NCBI RefSeq assembly: GCF_021611515.1
Contig: NZ_CP090960.1
Span: 310,001-374,000 of the forward strand
Source of the DNA: Mariluticola halotolerans
Lineage (GTDB): Bacteria; Pseudomonadota; Alphaproteobacteria; Rhizobiales; Devosiaceae
Reading direction: 5' to 3'
DNA length: 64,000 nucleotides
Shown here: piece by piece, positions 16,286-24,499 of the stretch
How positions within the stretch are numbered: the stretch's first letter is position 1
Layout of the letters: every line of letters begins with the position of its first letter
Program-made: the position numbers and the translations under genes
Notes under the pieces: generated by a model
The model's input: only the letters and a program-made list of their open reading frames with translations
Databases searched by the model: none
What the model was told of the DNA's origin: nothing

Positions 16286-17806
16286 ATGTTTGATCTGGGA
16301 TCAATCCTCCTGGCGATGAGTGACGCCTTTACCATCACCAATATTCTTTTCATTATCGCCGGTGTGGCAATAGGCCAGATCGTCGGGGCTATACCTGGCT
16401 TGTCCATTCTCATGGCGCTGGCGATCGCTATTCCGCTTACCTACACGCTGGACACGCTAACGGCGATTGCCTTCCTGATCAGTGTGAACAAGGGGGGTAC
16501 GGTTGGCGGTGCCATTCCAGCCATTCTTATCAATACACCCGGCACCCCTGAATCTGCGGCGACAGCGCTTGATGGCCACCCGATGGCGAAGAACGGCAAG
16601 CCGATGAAGGCGATGAAATATTCGCTCTATTATTCGGTTTTCGGTGACCTTTCGAGCGACATCGTGTTGATAACAGTCGCCGCGCCGCTCGCTTTGGTGG
16701 CCTTGCGCATGGGGCCAATCGAGATCACGGCGTTGATGATCCTGGCTTTCACCATCATTACCGGACTGGTGGGATCCTCGATGATAAAGGGATTGATGGC
16801 TGCAGCGCTGGGGTTCTTGTTCGCCTCGGTGGGGCTGGATCCGGCGCAGGGCACACCACGTTTCACTTTCGGTATGCTCGATCTTTATGACGGACTGCCG
16901 TTGACGGCAATGTCGATCGGGCTGCTCGCGGTGAGTGAGGTGTTTGTGCAAATCTCACGCACAACCCGTTTGACGAGCACAGCCGCCCCGATCAGAGTGA
17001 GATCTGATGATCCTGAGGATCAGCGGGTTTCGATGGCGGAACTACTTGCGAACAAATATGTCGCCATTCGCGCCTGGGCTATCGGTACCGTAATCGGGGC
17101 TATTCCGGGCCTTGGGTCTGCAACGGCCGGCTTTTTGAGCTACTCAATCACCAAACAGAGCGCCAAGGACCCGGAGTCTTTTGGCAAAGGCGATCCGCGA
17201 GGAATCGCCGCTTCTGAGGCAGCAAATTCGGCTGTGGTGGGGGCAAACCTTATTCCACTGCTGACGCTTGGCATTCCGGGAAACATTGCAGCGGCCTTGC
17301 TGGTCAGTGCTTTCATTATCCATGGCGTGCAACCCGGGCCTTTGTTGTTCGAGGAGCAGGGGCGGCTGATTTACGGCATGTTCGGCGCCATGCTGATCGC
17401 CAATTTTGCCAATCTGGGGGTAGGGCAGTTCGGCATGCGTCTTTGGAGCGCGGCGATTTCTGCGCCCAATTCCGTGATCTACCCCGCAGCGTTGCTGCTG
17501 TGCATGACCGGTAGCTATGTCACCGCTGGCGGCCTTTTCGGGGTTTATATCATGCTGGCCTTCGCGGTTATGGGCTATTTCATGCGCTTGTTCGGCCTGT
17601 CGATTGTTGCATTCATAATCGGCTACGTTCTGACCCCGGAACTTGAATCCAAACTGGTACAGTCCATGCTGATCTCGCGCGGGGACCCGGCGGTGATATT
17701 GCAGCATCCCATTGCCCTGGGGCTGCTCGTTTTAGCTGTGGCATCAGTTATTTATCTCGGCCCACGCAAGAACCGCACACCCTCAACCGCTGAAACGGCG
17801 GGCTAG
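16286..17806 (+). CDS. tctA: TctA-type large membrane permease (system 2)
   Basis: 506 residues from ATG 16286, with TTGAGGAAT upstream. Both TctA repeats are visible: QIVGAIPGLSILMALAIAIP near residue 31 and GTVIGAIPGLGSATAGF near residue 270, as well as LTLGIPGNIAAALLVSAF. It forms the channel of the second tricarboxylate-type importer and ends the tctCBA unit under operator copy 4. A weak hairpin follows at 17832-17856. Confidence 0.94.
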   Translation: MFDLGSILLAMSDAFTITNILFIIAGVAIGQIVGAIPGLSILMALAIAIPLTYTLDTLTAIAFLISVNKGGTVGGAIPAILINTPGTPESAATALDGHPMAKNGKPMKAMKYSLYYSVFGDLSSDIVLITVAAPLALVALRMGPIEITALMILAFTIITGLVGSSMIKGLMAAALGFLFASVGLDPAQGTPRFTFGMLDLYDGLPLTAMSIGLLAVSEVFVQISRTTRLTSTAAPIRVRSDDPEDQRVSMAELLANKYVAIRAWAIGTVIGAIPGLGSATAGFLSYSITKQSAKDPESFGKGDPRGIAASEAANSAVVGANLIPLLTLGIPGNIAAALLVSAFIIHGVQPGPLLFEEQGRLIYGMFGAMLIANFANLGVGQFGMRLWSAAISAPNSVIYPAALLLCMTGSYVTAGGLFGVYIMLAFAVMGYFMRLFGLSIVAFIIGYVLTPELESKLVQSMLISRGDPAVILQHPIALGLLVLAVASVIYLGPRKNRTPSTAETAG

Positions 17807-17831
17807 GTTCTGAGCGACAAGAATAATGGCG

Positions 17832-17856
17832 TACGGGTCGATAATTTAGATCCGTA
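17832..17856 (+). terminator. Possible terminator or operator after tctA system 2
   Basis: Arms TACGGGTC / GATCCGTA form an 8-bp stem with one wobble pair and a 9-base loop, followed by TGCTTTTCCC. It lies in the 86-base gap before the MmgE/PrpD gene and might equally be a regulator site for that gene. Confidence 0.35.
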
Positions 17857-17892
17857 TGCTTTTCCCATACTCGTGCCGGAGGGCTATTTTGA

Positions 17893-19272
17893 ATGCCAAG
17901 TGAAAGCGAAAAACTGGCCAGATGGCTGCGGAACGTTTCACTCACCGATGTCGGCGATGATGTGATTACCAACACGAAACTGCGCATCCTTGACCATGTC
18001 GGCGTCATGTTTGGTACCAGTGATCATGACACTGTTCTTGGTGCTGCCAATGCGACCGATCTGGTGGACGGCGGTGGTGCGTATCATGACATGGCGCATC
18101 AGCGTAAAATGGGACTGGCATCTGCGGCGCTGGTGAACGGGGCCATGGCGTCGGTGCTTGAGTTTGACGATACGCATATTCAGAGCAATATCCACCCCAC
18201 CGGTGTGGTCCTCTCAGCGCTTTTGCCACTGTGCCAGAAGCGGGTTGTGACGGGCCGGGAGCTGATAAATGCTGTGCTTGTGGGGAGCGAATTATTGTGC
18301 CGAATAGGGTTGGTTTCACCCGTTCGACTGCACGAGGTGGGTTTTCACCCCACCGCAGTATACGGCACGTTTGGCGCGATTTATGCGATTGCCATGCTGG
18401 AGGGGCTTGATGAGGAAACGATTGTCAACGCGATTGGCCTTGCCGGTAGCCTGACCTCGGGGTCGATCAGTGCGTTTGAGGATGGAACCTCTGCAAAAGT
18501 CCTGCATGTCGGTTTGTCGGCAGCGTCGGCATTGCGGGCCGTTGCCCTTGCAAAACAAGGCATTACGGGTCCGCGCAAAATTTATGAAGGCAAGTTTGGC
18601 CTGTTTCGAAGCTATGTGCAGAGCGCTCCGGATTTCAGGTTTGAGGCGCTTTACAAAGATCTCGGCAGTGAATGGGAAGTGTTGAGCATTGCGTCAAAGC
18701 AATATCCTTGTGCCTACACACTTTTGCCATTCATCCGTTGTGCGCTGGACCTTCGCGATGCCCATGAAATGGCGCTCGATCAGATTGAAGAGATCCGCTG
18801 TGAAATCATGGAGCGCTCGTTCAACACTGTGTGTGTGCCGGTCGAAGACAAAAGACGTCCAAAATCGACGTGGCACGGGCGTATTAGTTTGCAGCACACA
18901 GTTGCCGAAGCGCTGGTGCGGCGCAAGATGGACAAGCATGCCTATGCCCCGGACTGCCTGGCTGACCCCTTGATAAACAGCCTGGCTGACAAGGTGCGTT
19001 ACTATCCTGACCCCATCGCCAGTGCGGACCTGACACGATCAAGGGCACGTGTGACGCTTAAATTCAAGGACGGAAGCGAAATCGCCCATGCAGTTGTCGA
19101 TATGCCCGGCACGCGCGGCAATCCGCTTGGCACTGAAGCCTATCTCGAAAAATTCGACCAGAACGTAGACGGCGTTTTAAGTTCTGTCGCTGCGACGGCG
19201 CTCAAGGAAAAACTTCTCAACCTTGAGGCGGTGGATGATGTCGAGGCGCTATTTTCTGGGTTGCGACACTAG
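17893..19272 (+). CDS. MmgE/PrpD family protein
   Basis: 459 residues from ATG 17893. The N-terminal helical domain contains DDVITNTKLRILDHVGVMFG, and the family motif DDTHIQSNIHPTGVVLSALLPL appears near residues 95-116. Further on come GFHPTAVYGTFGAIYAIA near 152 and KQYPCAYTLLPFI near 275. Characterised relatives include 2-methylcitrate dehydratase, cis-aconitate decarboxylase and iminodisuccinate epimerase, all acting on polycarboxylates. That fits the flanking Tct importer and the fumarase-like pair downstream. Which of these reactions applies cannot be told from the sequence. It may share the tct transcript. Confidence 0.92.
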   Translation: MPSESEKLARWLRNVSLTDVGDDVITNTKLRILDHVGVMFGTSDHDTVLGAANATDLVDGGGAYHDMAHQRKMGLASAALVNGAMASVLEFDDTHIQSNIHPTGVVLSALLPLCQKRVVTGRELINAVLVGSELLCRIGLVSPVRLHEVGFHPTAVYGTFGAIYAIAMLEGLDEETIVNAIGLAGSLTSGSISAFEDGTSAKVLHVGLSAASALRAVALAKQGITGPRKIYEGKFGLFRSYVQSAPDFRFEALYKDLGSEWEVLSIASKQYPCAYTLLPFIRCALDLRDAHEMALDQIEEIRCEIMERSFNTVCVPVEDKRRPKSTWHGRISLQHTVAEALVRRKMDKHAYAPDCLADPLINSLADKVRYYPDPIASADLTRSRARVTLKFKDGSEIAHAVVDMPGTRGNPLGTEAYLEKFDQNVDGVLSSVAATALKEKLLNLEAVDDVEALFSGLRH

Positions 19273-19297
19273 CGTCCCTGGCGTTTTGGAATGGGGC

Positions 19298-19314
19298 GTT
19301 TCATTGCACGGAAT
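19298..19314. promoter_or_regulatory. Putative IclR-type operator, copy 5
   Basis: GTTTCATTGCACGGAAT matches RTTYCR-N5-YGRAAY. It lies in the 118-base gap between the MmgE/PrpD gene and the class I fumarase-like pair, 76 bases before the TTG start at 19391. Confidence 0.55.
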
Positions 19315-19390
19315 GATTGGCTCTCGATGTTTGTCGTGCCCGTGAAGGCAACGTAGAGGTGAGTGACAGAGAGCGAGGGGAGCGTCTGAA

Positions 19391-20260
19391 TTGCCGATCA
19401 CCTATGACGTTATCAGGCAGGCCGCTTGCGACCTTTACGGATGGTCACTCAAAAAGGTGCCCGACGATACGCTCGACGCGCTGGCAGCAGCGCGCCTGAC
19501 GGAAACCAACCCCACCTCCCAGCGCACGCTCGATTTCATGCAGGCGGCGGCGCGGGCTGCCGAGAGCGAAGACCGGCACGCCTGTTCGGACGCGGGCTTT
19601 CCCACTTATTTCGTCAAGATCGGCACCAAGCTGACGCTGGACGGGGATATCCGCCGCGCCTTTGTCGATGGCTTTGCCGAACTGGTCGATACGATCCAGC
19701 CGCCGATCCTCAAATTCATCACCCATCCGCTGACCATGGAGCGGAGTTACAAGGGCAAGGACATGCCGATTGTCTCCTTCGATGTGATCGACGGGGCAGA
19801 TTACATGGAAATCACCTGTTCGCCCAAGGCGCTCGGGTCGGGCCGCTGGGCGGATCTGAAGATTTTCAGCTATCCCAAGATTGCGGAAATCGAGGCCTAT
19901 TTCATGGAATGCGTGCTGGCTGCCGGCTCGCAGCATTGTCCACCGGTGATTATCGGCATGGGCATTGGCGGTTCGTTCGATCATGCGGCGAAAATGGCCA
20001 AGCAGGCGACCCTGCGCAAGATCGGCTCCAAACATGCCGACCCGATGATCGCCGAGATGGAAGAGCGCCTGCTGGTCGCCGTCAACAAGACCGGCTTTGG
20101 CCCCATGGGCACCGGGGGCGACACCACGGCCCTGGCGGTGCATGTGGATTACGCCCATGGGCACGGCTTTGTGCCGGTCGCTGTGTGCTTTAACTGCTGG
20201 ATAAACCGGCGCACCGCCGTGCGCATCGACAATGACGGAAAGGTGACCCGCCTTGAATAG
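19391..20260 (+). CDS. Class I fumarase / L-tartrate dehydratase-like alpha subunit
   Basis: 289 residues from TTG 19391; GGGGAG lies eight bases upstream and no ATG or GTG in frame is better placed. Three cysteines expected to hold the 4Fe-4S cluster are visible: in RHACSDAG near residue 61, SQHCPP near 180 and VCFNCW near 272. This is the N-terminal-domain subunit of two-subunit class I hydro-lyases (tartrate dehydratase TtdA, fumarase, mesaconase). The beta subunit starts within its last codons. The reaction adds or removes water at a C4-C5 dicarboxylate. Tartrate, fumarate and mesaconate are all possible. Confidence 0.9.
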   Translation: MPITYDVIRQAACDLYGWSLKKVPDDTLDALAAARLTETNPTSQRTLDFMQAAARAAESEDRHACSDAGFPTYFVKIGTKLTLDGDIRRAFVDGFAELVDTIQPPILKFITHPLTMERSYKGKDMPIVSFDVIDGADYMEITCSPKALGSGRWADLKIFSYPKIAEIEAYFMECVLAAGSQHCPPVIIGMGIGGSFDHAAKMAKQATLRKIGSKHADPMIAEMEERLLVAVNKTGFGPMGTGGDTTALAVHVDYAHGHGFVPVAVCFNCWINRRTAVRIDNDGKVTRLE

Positions 20261-20903
20261 CGCTGAGACAGAACCCTTGCGCCTGACATTGCCGCTATCG
20301 GTTGATGTGGCCCGCTCGCTCAAGGTCGGTGATATGGTGCTGCTCGACGGCGAGGTGACCGTCACGGCAGGCTTTGTCACCCATGAACGCATGATCGCGG
20401 CGCTGGCCAAGGGCGAGCCGCTGCCGATTGATTTGCGCGGGCAAGCCTTTTTCCACATGGGCAGCAATTGCCGTGAAGAGAACGGCAAATGGCTGCCCAA
20501 TTACGTCAATCCAACCACTTCGACCCGGTTTAACGCCTTCATGCCGACCCTGATCCGGGAGCTGGGACTGACATCGGTCGGCGGCAAGGGCGGTATGGGC
20601 GCTGAATGTGTTGCCGCCTTGAAAGAAATGGGCTGCGTCTATTTCTCCATGCCGGGCGGCGCGTCGCCGCTGTTGAGCAATGGCGCGGAGGAACGGCTTG
20701 AGACCGGCTGGGACGATCTGATCGAACAGTTCCGCCTGTCGCGTTACAGGCTCAATGGGTTCGGGCCGGTGACGGTCGCGATAGATGCCCATGGCAATAG
20801 TCTTTATGAGGATTTGCAGCAGGCCGCCGTCAGCCGCTTGCCCGATATTCTCAAAGAGCTCGAAGCCACACGGCTGGCGTCGAGCACCAACAGCACCCGC
20901 TGA
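20253..20903 (+). CDS. Class I fumarase / L-tartrate dehydratase-like beta subunit
   Basis: 216 residues. The start TTG 20253 overlaps the alpha-subunit stop by 8 bases, which implies translational coupling. The sequence carries the beta-domain features: VGDMVLLDGEVTVTAGFVTHER near residue 25, the glycine-rich GGKGGMGAE near 110 and YFSMPGGASPLL near 127. It completes the iron-sulfur hydro-lyase with the gene before it. It is followed after 28 bases by a MaoC-type hydratase. Confidence 0.9.
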   Translation: MNSAETEPLRLTLPLSVDVARSLKVGDMVLLDGEVTVTAGFVTHERMIAALAKGEPLPIDLRGQAFFHMGSNCREENGKWLPNYVNPTTSTRFNAFMPTLIRELGLTSVGGKGGMGAECVAALKEMGCVYFSMPGGASPLLSNGAEERLETGWDDLIEQFRLSRYRLNGFGPVTVAIDAHGNSLYEDLQQAAVSRLPDILKELEATRLASSTNSTR

Positions 20904-20931
20904 ACCAACCTTTTATATTCCGGAGAATTGA

Positions 20932-21381
20932 ATGCCCCGCTTCCTTGAAGACTTTGAGATTGGCGAGACCTGGGTCAGCAAAAGCGTCGAGATGACCGAG
21001 GCGGATATCATCGCCTATGCGCTGCAAAACGATCCCCAGCCCATGCATACCGATCCGGTCGCGGCGGCAGCCGGGCGGTTCGGCACCGTCATTGCCAGCG
21101 GCTGGCAGATCGCGGCGCTCTCCATGCGGCTGTTCATCGAGAGCGGCGGTTATGGCGATACGCCGGTTGTGGGGCTCGGGATTGACGAATTGCGCTGGCG
21201 CAAGCCGGTGCGTCCGGGTGATGTGCTGACGGTCACCCGCGAGGTGATTTCAGCGGAACGCTCAAAAAGCCGCCCCGAATTCGGGGTGATCGGCACAAAG
21301 GTCACGGTGTCCAACCAGAAGGACGAAACCGTGATGACCCTTGTCAGCAAGGGCCAGGTGCCGGCGCGTTCAACCGAATAG
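20932..21381 (+). CDS. MaoC-like dehydratase (hotdog fold), first copy
   Basis: 149 residues from ATG 20932 with GGAGAATTGA upstream. The hotdog hydratase motif is near residues 34-42 (NDPQPMHTDP), giving the Asp/His dyad, followed by RFGTVIASGWQIAALSMRLF in place of the usual iahG segment. Relatives hydrate enoyl-CoA thioesters or act as itaconyl-/mesaconyl-CoA hydratases. Co-linearity with the fumarase-like pair suggests one acid passes through both steps, perhaps after CoA activation by the ligase at 22503-24044. It ends the plus-strand block, next to the composite repeat. Confidence 0.88.
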   Translation: MPRFLEDFEIGETWVSKSVEMTEADIIAYALQNDPQPMHTDPVAAAAGRFGTVIASGWQIAALSMRLFIESGGYGDTPVVGLGIDELRWRKPVRPGDVLTVTREVISAERSKSRPEFGVIGTKVTVSNQKDETVMTLVSKGQVPARSTE

Positions 21382-21390
21382 CTCTACACC

Positions 21391-21725
21391 GTCATTGCGA
21401 GCGCCAAAGGCGCGTGGCAATCCAGAAACTGTATGAAGGCCTGTTCTGCTTCCGTCGCTAAGGGGCGCATCTGAGCATGCGGCATGCTCCCTTTTCCCTC
21501 CCCTTGATGGGGAGGGTGGCCCGGTGTAGCCGGGTCGGGTGGGGTGGAGCCACACGTTCGGTATTGGCGGATAGCTTGTAGTTTCCTTGTTTGGCCCTTC
21601 GGGCCGACCCCCACCCTTGATCCCTCCCCACAAGGGGGAGGGAGAAGAAGTGAGCGCGCGGCAATCCAGAGCGGCTCAGCGCGTGTGGCTCAGGATCGCC
21701 ACGGCGCTTTCGCGCCTCGCGATGG
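21391..21725. repeat. Nested inverted composite of palindromic intergenic repeats
   Basis: The 376-base gap between convergent genes (21382-21757) holds no gene but four repeat units in mirror order. Unit A (21391-21425) starts GTCATTGCGAG and has the stem GCGCC-AAA-GGCGC. Unit B (21488-21550) has the stem CCCTCCCC / GGGGAGGG and then CCCGG-TGTAG-CCGGG. Reversed B' (about 21593-21650) has GGCCC-TTC-GGGCC and the stem CCCTCCCC / GGGGAGGG. Reversed A' (about 21661-21725) has ATCGC / GCGAT arms around GGCGC / GCGCC. Similar CATTGCGAG and CCCTCCCC palindromes are common between genes in alphaproteobacteria. It may also terminate transcription from both sides. Confidence 0.7.
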
Positions 21726-21757
21726 GGAAGGGTGTTTCCAGCAAAAATTGACAGGCT

Positions 21758-22510
21758 CTAGAGGTGCCGGCCTTCATCGACGGTAATGATCAGGCCGGTG
21801 CTGCTGGTCAAATCGACAATAGAGGCCACAATCGCGCGGGCGACATCATCGGCCGAGGTGATCTTTTTGAGCGGCACCTGCGCTGCCGTGGCCTCAAGCT
21901 GCGCCCGTGTGCGCCCCGCGACAAATTCGGTATCCACCCCTGCAGGCGAGATCGAGAACACGCGGATCGTTGGGGCCAGCACCTTGGCCAGCCCGATGGT
22001 GAGCGTGTCGAGCCCGCCCTTTGCAGCGCAATAGGCAAGGCTGCTGCCCACACCCTTTTGGGCGGCGAGCGAGGACACATTGACGATGGCGGCATTTGTG
22101 CCCTTGTCGAGCAGAGGCCGCATGGCGCGGATGACTGCAAACGGTCCGCGCAGATTGACCGCCACCACATTGTCGAAAATGTCGTCGGTCAGCTGATCGA
22201 GTTCGTTGAGCGGCACCGGCTTTGTATTGCCACCGCTATTGACCAGCGCGTCGAGCTTGCCGAATTGCCGGGTGATGGTCTCGGCAGCCGCTGTAATGCT
22301 GGCCGTATCTTCAAGGGCAATGCGTAAGGCCAGATGGCCGCTGCCCGCCATTTCCGCCACCAGCGCTTCGGCGGCGTCCTGATTGGAGTGATAGCCAACA
22401 ATCACGCTTGTGCCGCGCTGGGCCAGCCGCAGGGCCGTGGCGCGGCCAATGCCGCTGCTGCCGCCAGTGATCAGGGCGACGTCGGGGCCGTTCTCATGAT
22501 GCTCAGCCAT
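21758..22510 (-). CDS. Short-chain dehydrogenase/reductase (SDR), FabG-like
   Basis: 250 residues from ATG 22510, chosen because GGGAGG lies six bases upstream; an ATG two codons earlier (22516) would leave no spacing. SDR motifs: cofactor loop GGSSGIGRA near residue 17, NSGGN (usual NAGG) near 90, and the Ser-Tyr-Lys triad in NVSSLAAQKGVGSSLAYCAAK near 138-158. Such enzymes oxidise or reduce 3-hydroxyacyl or sugar substrates. It is the last gene of the minus-strand operon with an acyl-CoA ligase and a MaoC hydratase, so 3-hydroxyacyl-CoA oxidation is a plausible role. Confidence 0.9.
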   Translation of the reverse strand: MAEHHENGPDVALITGGSSGIGRATALRLAQRGTSVIVGYHSNQDAAEALVAEMAGSGHLALRIALEDTASITAAAETITRQFGKLDALVNSGGNTKPVPLNELDQLTDDIFDNVVAVNLRGPFAVIRAMRPLLDKGTNAAIVNVSSLAAQKGVGSSLAYCAAKGGLDTLTIGLAKVLAPTIRVFSISPAGVDTEFVAGRTRAQLEATAAQVPLKKITSADDVARAIVASIVDLTSSTGLIITVDEGRHL

Positions 22511-24044
22511 TGGCATCCTCCCAATAGGCTTTTTTCAGGTCCTGCTTGAGCACCTTGCCGACGGCATTGCGCGGCAGTTCAGGGCGTACTTCAATGGCCG
22601 AAGCGCGTTGCATCTTGCCCAGACGGCTATTGAGCCAGGCCAATATGTCATCCGGCGTAATCTCTGCTCCGGGTTTGGCGACCACCAGACCCAGCGGGGT
22701 TTCACCCCATTTTTCGCTCGGAATGCCGATGACGGTGGCGTCGGCGATGTCGGGGTGCTGCAGCAGCTTTTCCTCAAGGTCCGAGGCATAGATATTGAAG
22801 CCGCCCGAGATGATGACATCCTTCTTGCGGTCAACAAGGGTCAAAAACCCGTCGCTGTCGAAAACGCCGATGTCGCCGGTGCGGTGATAGAGCACGCCAG
22901 TCTTGTCGCGCCAGTAAAACGCGTCATTCGCCGCTTCGTTGCGGAAATAGCCCGACATCATCATGGCCGAACGGCCGATGATCTCGCCGCGTTCGCCAGT
23001 CGGCACATCGTTTCCAGCCTCGTCGATCACCCTGATATCATTGCCGCTTGCCGGCTTGCCCACCGTATGGGCTTTTTCGGGAAAGGCTGCGACATCGAGA
23101 ATGCAGGTACAGCCGCCTTCGGTCAGGCCATAGACTTCGAGAAAACGCCCCGGCCAGTCATGGGCGATACGCTTTTTGTCGGCGGGCGCAATCGGCGCGC
23201 CGGTGGATTGCTTGATTTTGAAATGGCTGAGGTCGCGGCTGGCAAAACCTGGGGCTGCCAGAATGCGCTGATATTGCACCGGCACCAGCATGGTATGGGT
23301 CGCGGTGAATTTCTCGGCCAGTTCGAGATAACCCTCGGCATCGAATTTGGGCATCATCACCACGCGCGCGCCATGGCAGAGGGCCGAGAGCATCGGCATC
23401 AGGGTGGTGTTAGAATAAAGTGGGGTTGCCAGCAGCATGGTGCTGTCCGGCCCGAGGCCGAACAGGCTGCGGGCAGCCTGCCGGTAGCGCATGGCATGGG
23501 GCTGGACAATGCCCTTGGCCTTGCCGGTCGTGCCGGAGCTGTAGATGATATTGAACGGGGTGTCGGCGGGCACCTGCAGCGGGGCTTCCAGCGGGGTGGC
23601 ACCGGCAACAAGGTTTGCCATGTCGTCCGTGCCAAGACGCACAGCGCGGAGATCCGCTTTGAGAAATGGCTGCAGGTTATCGAGATATTTGCCATCGGCA
23701 AAAATCAGGCTGGGCGCGCAATCGCTGACCATGCCCGCCAGGGCCTCTGGATGGGCTGAAGTCTGCAAGGGCACCGCGCATTTGCCCGCGGCAACGATCG
23801 CCAGATAGGCAATCACCAGATCTAGGCTGACATCGCCGAGCAGCACCACGCGCGCACCGATTTCGGGCGATTGGGCATAAAGTGCACCGGCCAGCGCCAG
23901 CGTCCGGCGGCGCAGCGCGCTCCAGCTTGTCTCTGTGTCACCGCAGATCAGGGCAATGTCATCGGGGCGCAGCAGGGCATGGGCGAGAATGGTCGCCAGC
24001 AGCTGGGCTTCGGCGTCCGGGGCGTGTTCTTGTGTTGCAGTCAT
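22503..24044 (-). CDS. Class I AMP-dependent acyl-CoA synthetase
   Basis: 513 residues from ATG 24044, which overlaps the MaoC gene's stop (ATGA). Adenylate-forming motifs are complete: YSSGTTGKAKG near residue 170, VYGLTEGG near 305, YHRTGDIGVFD near 385 and DRKKDVIISGGFNIY near 405, ending with RNAVGKVLKQDL, whose Lys is the adenylation lysine. It activates a carboxylic acid to its CoA ester using ATP. The downstream SDR and upstream MaoC genes would then hydrate and oxidise the thioester. The acid is unknown. Confidence 0.93.
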   Translation of the reverse strand: MTATQEHAPDAEAQLLATILAHALLRPDDIALICGDTETSWSALRRRTLALAGALYAQSPEIGARVVLLGDVSLDLVIAYLAIVAAGKCAVPLQTSAHPEALAGMVSDCAPSLIFADGKYLDNLQPFLKADLRAVRLGTDDMANLVAGATPLEAPLQVPADTPFNIIYSSGTTGKAKGIVQPHAMRYRQAARSLFGLGPDSTMLLATPLYSNTTLMPMLSALCHGARVVMMPKFDAEGYLELAEKFTATHTMLVPVQYQRILAAPGFASRDLSHFKIKQSTGAPIAPADKKRIAHDWPGRFLEVYGLTEGGCTCILDVAAFPEKAHTVGKPASGNDIRVIDEAGNDVPTGERGEIIGRSAMMMSGYFRNEAANDAFYWRDKTGVLYHRTGDIGVFDSDGFLTLVDRKKDVIISGGFNIYASDLEEKLLQHPDIADATVIGIPSEKWGETPLGLVVAKPGAEITPDDILAWLNSRLGKMQRASAIEVRPELPRNAVGKVLKQDLKKAYWEDANG

Positions 24045-24499
24045 GGATTTTCAATCAGCAGGATGTTCTGAGCGACGAGGGCAGGCTTTTCAGTGCCCTC
24101 GATCTCGATTTCGAGATCAAATACCAGCCGCGCGCCCAGCGCATGTCCGGTGGCGTCCACCAGCGACTGTTTCAGGCGAATGCGGCTTTCCACCGGCACC
24201 GGCAGAATGAACCGCACGCGATCATAGCCATAATTAAGGCCCTTGCCGCGCTGGCGGATGGCGTAGATTTCGCGCTGCAAGGCCGGCACCAGCGCCAGCA
24301 GGTAAAGGCCATGCACAATAGTGCGGCCCCGGGGCATATCGCTTTTTGCCCGCTCCACATCAATGTGGATCCAGTGGTCATCGCCAGAAAGCTCGGCGAA
24401 ATCATCGATTTCCTTTTGGGTGATGGTGCGCCATTCAGAGGCACCGAGCACCTGACCGGCATGGTTTTTGAGGTCAAGCGGGCGATCTACGGTCAGCAT
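24041..24499 (-). CDS. MaoC-like dehydratase (hotdog fold), second copy
   Basis: 152 residues from ATG 24499, overlapping the stop of the oxidoreductase gene (TGATG). The (R)-specific enoyl-CoA hydratase motif appears near residues 36-66: LSGDDHWIHID, then RGRTIVHGLYLLAL. It retains the Asp-His pair and the HG turn, closer to canonical PhaJ/NodN proteins than the copy at 20932-21381. It probably hydrates or dehydrates the CoA ester made by the neighbouring ligase. Confidence 0.9.
   Translation of the reverse strand: MLTVDRPLDLKNHAGQVLGASEWRTITQKEIDDFAELSGDDHWIHIDVERAKSDMPRGRTIVHGLYLLALVPALQREIYAIRQRGKGLNYGYDRVRFILPVPVESRIRLKQSLVDATGHALGARLVFDLEIEIEGTEKPALVAQNILLIENP

Noticed and set aside
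17808-17825. Seventh IclR-type site GTTCTGAGCGACAAGAAT before the MmgE gene
   Set aside because: Arms are 18 bases apart in total and mismatch the consensus at more than two positions; likely chance.
22608-23759. 383-codon open frame on the plus strand
   Set aside because: It mirrors the AMP-ligase gene, whose motifs are complete on the minus strand; the translation has no recognisable domain.
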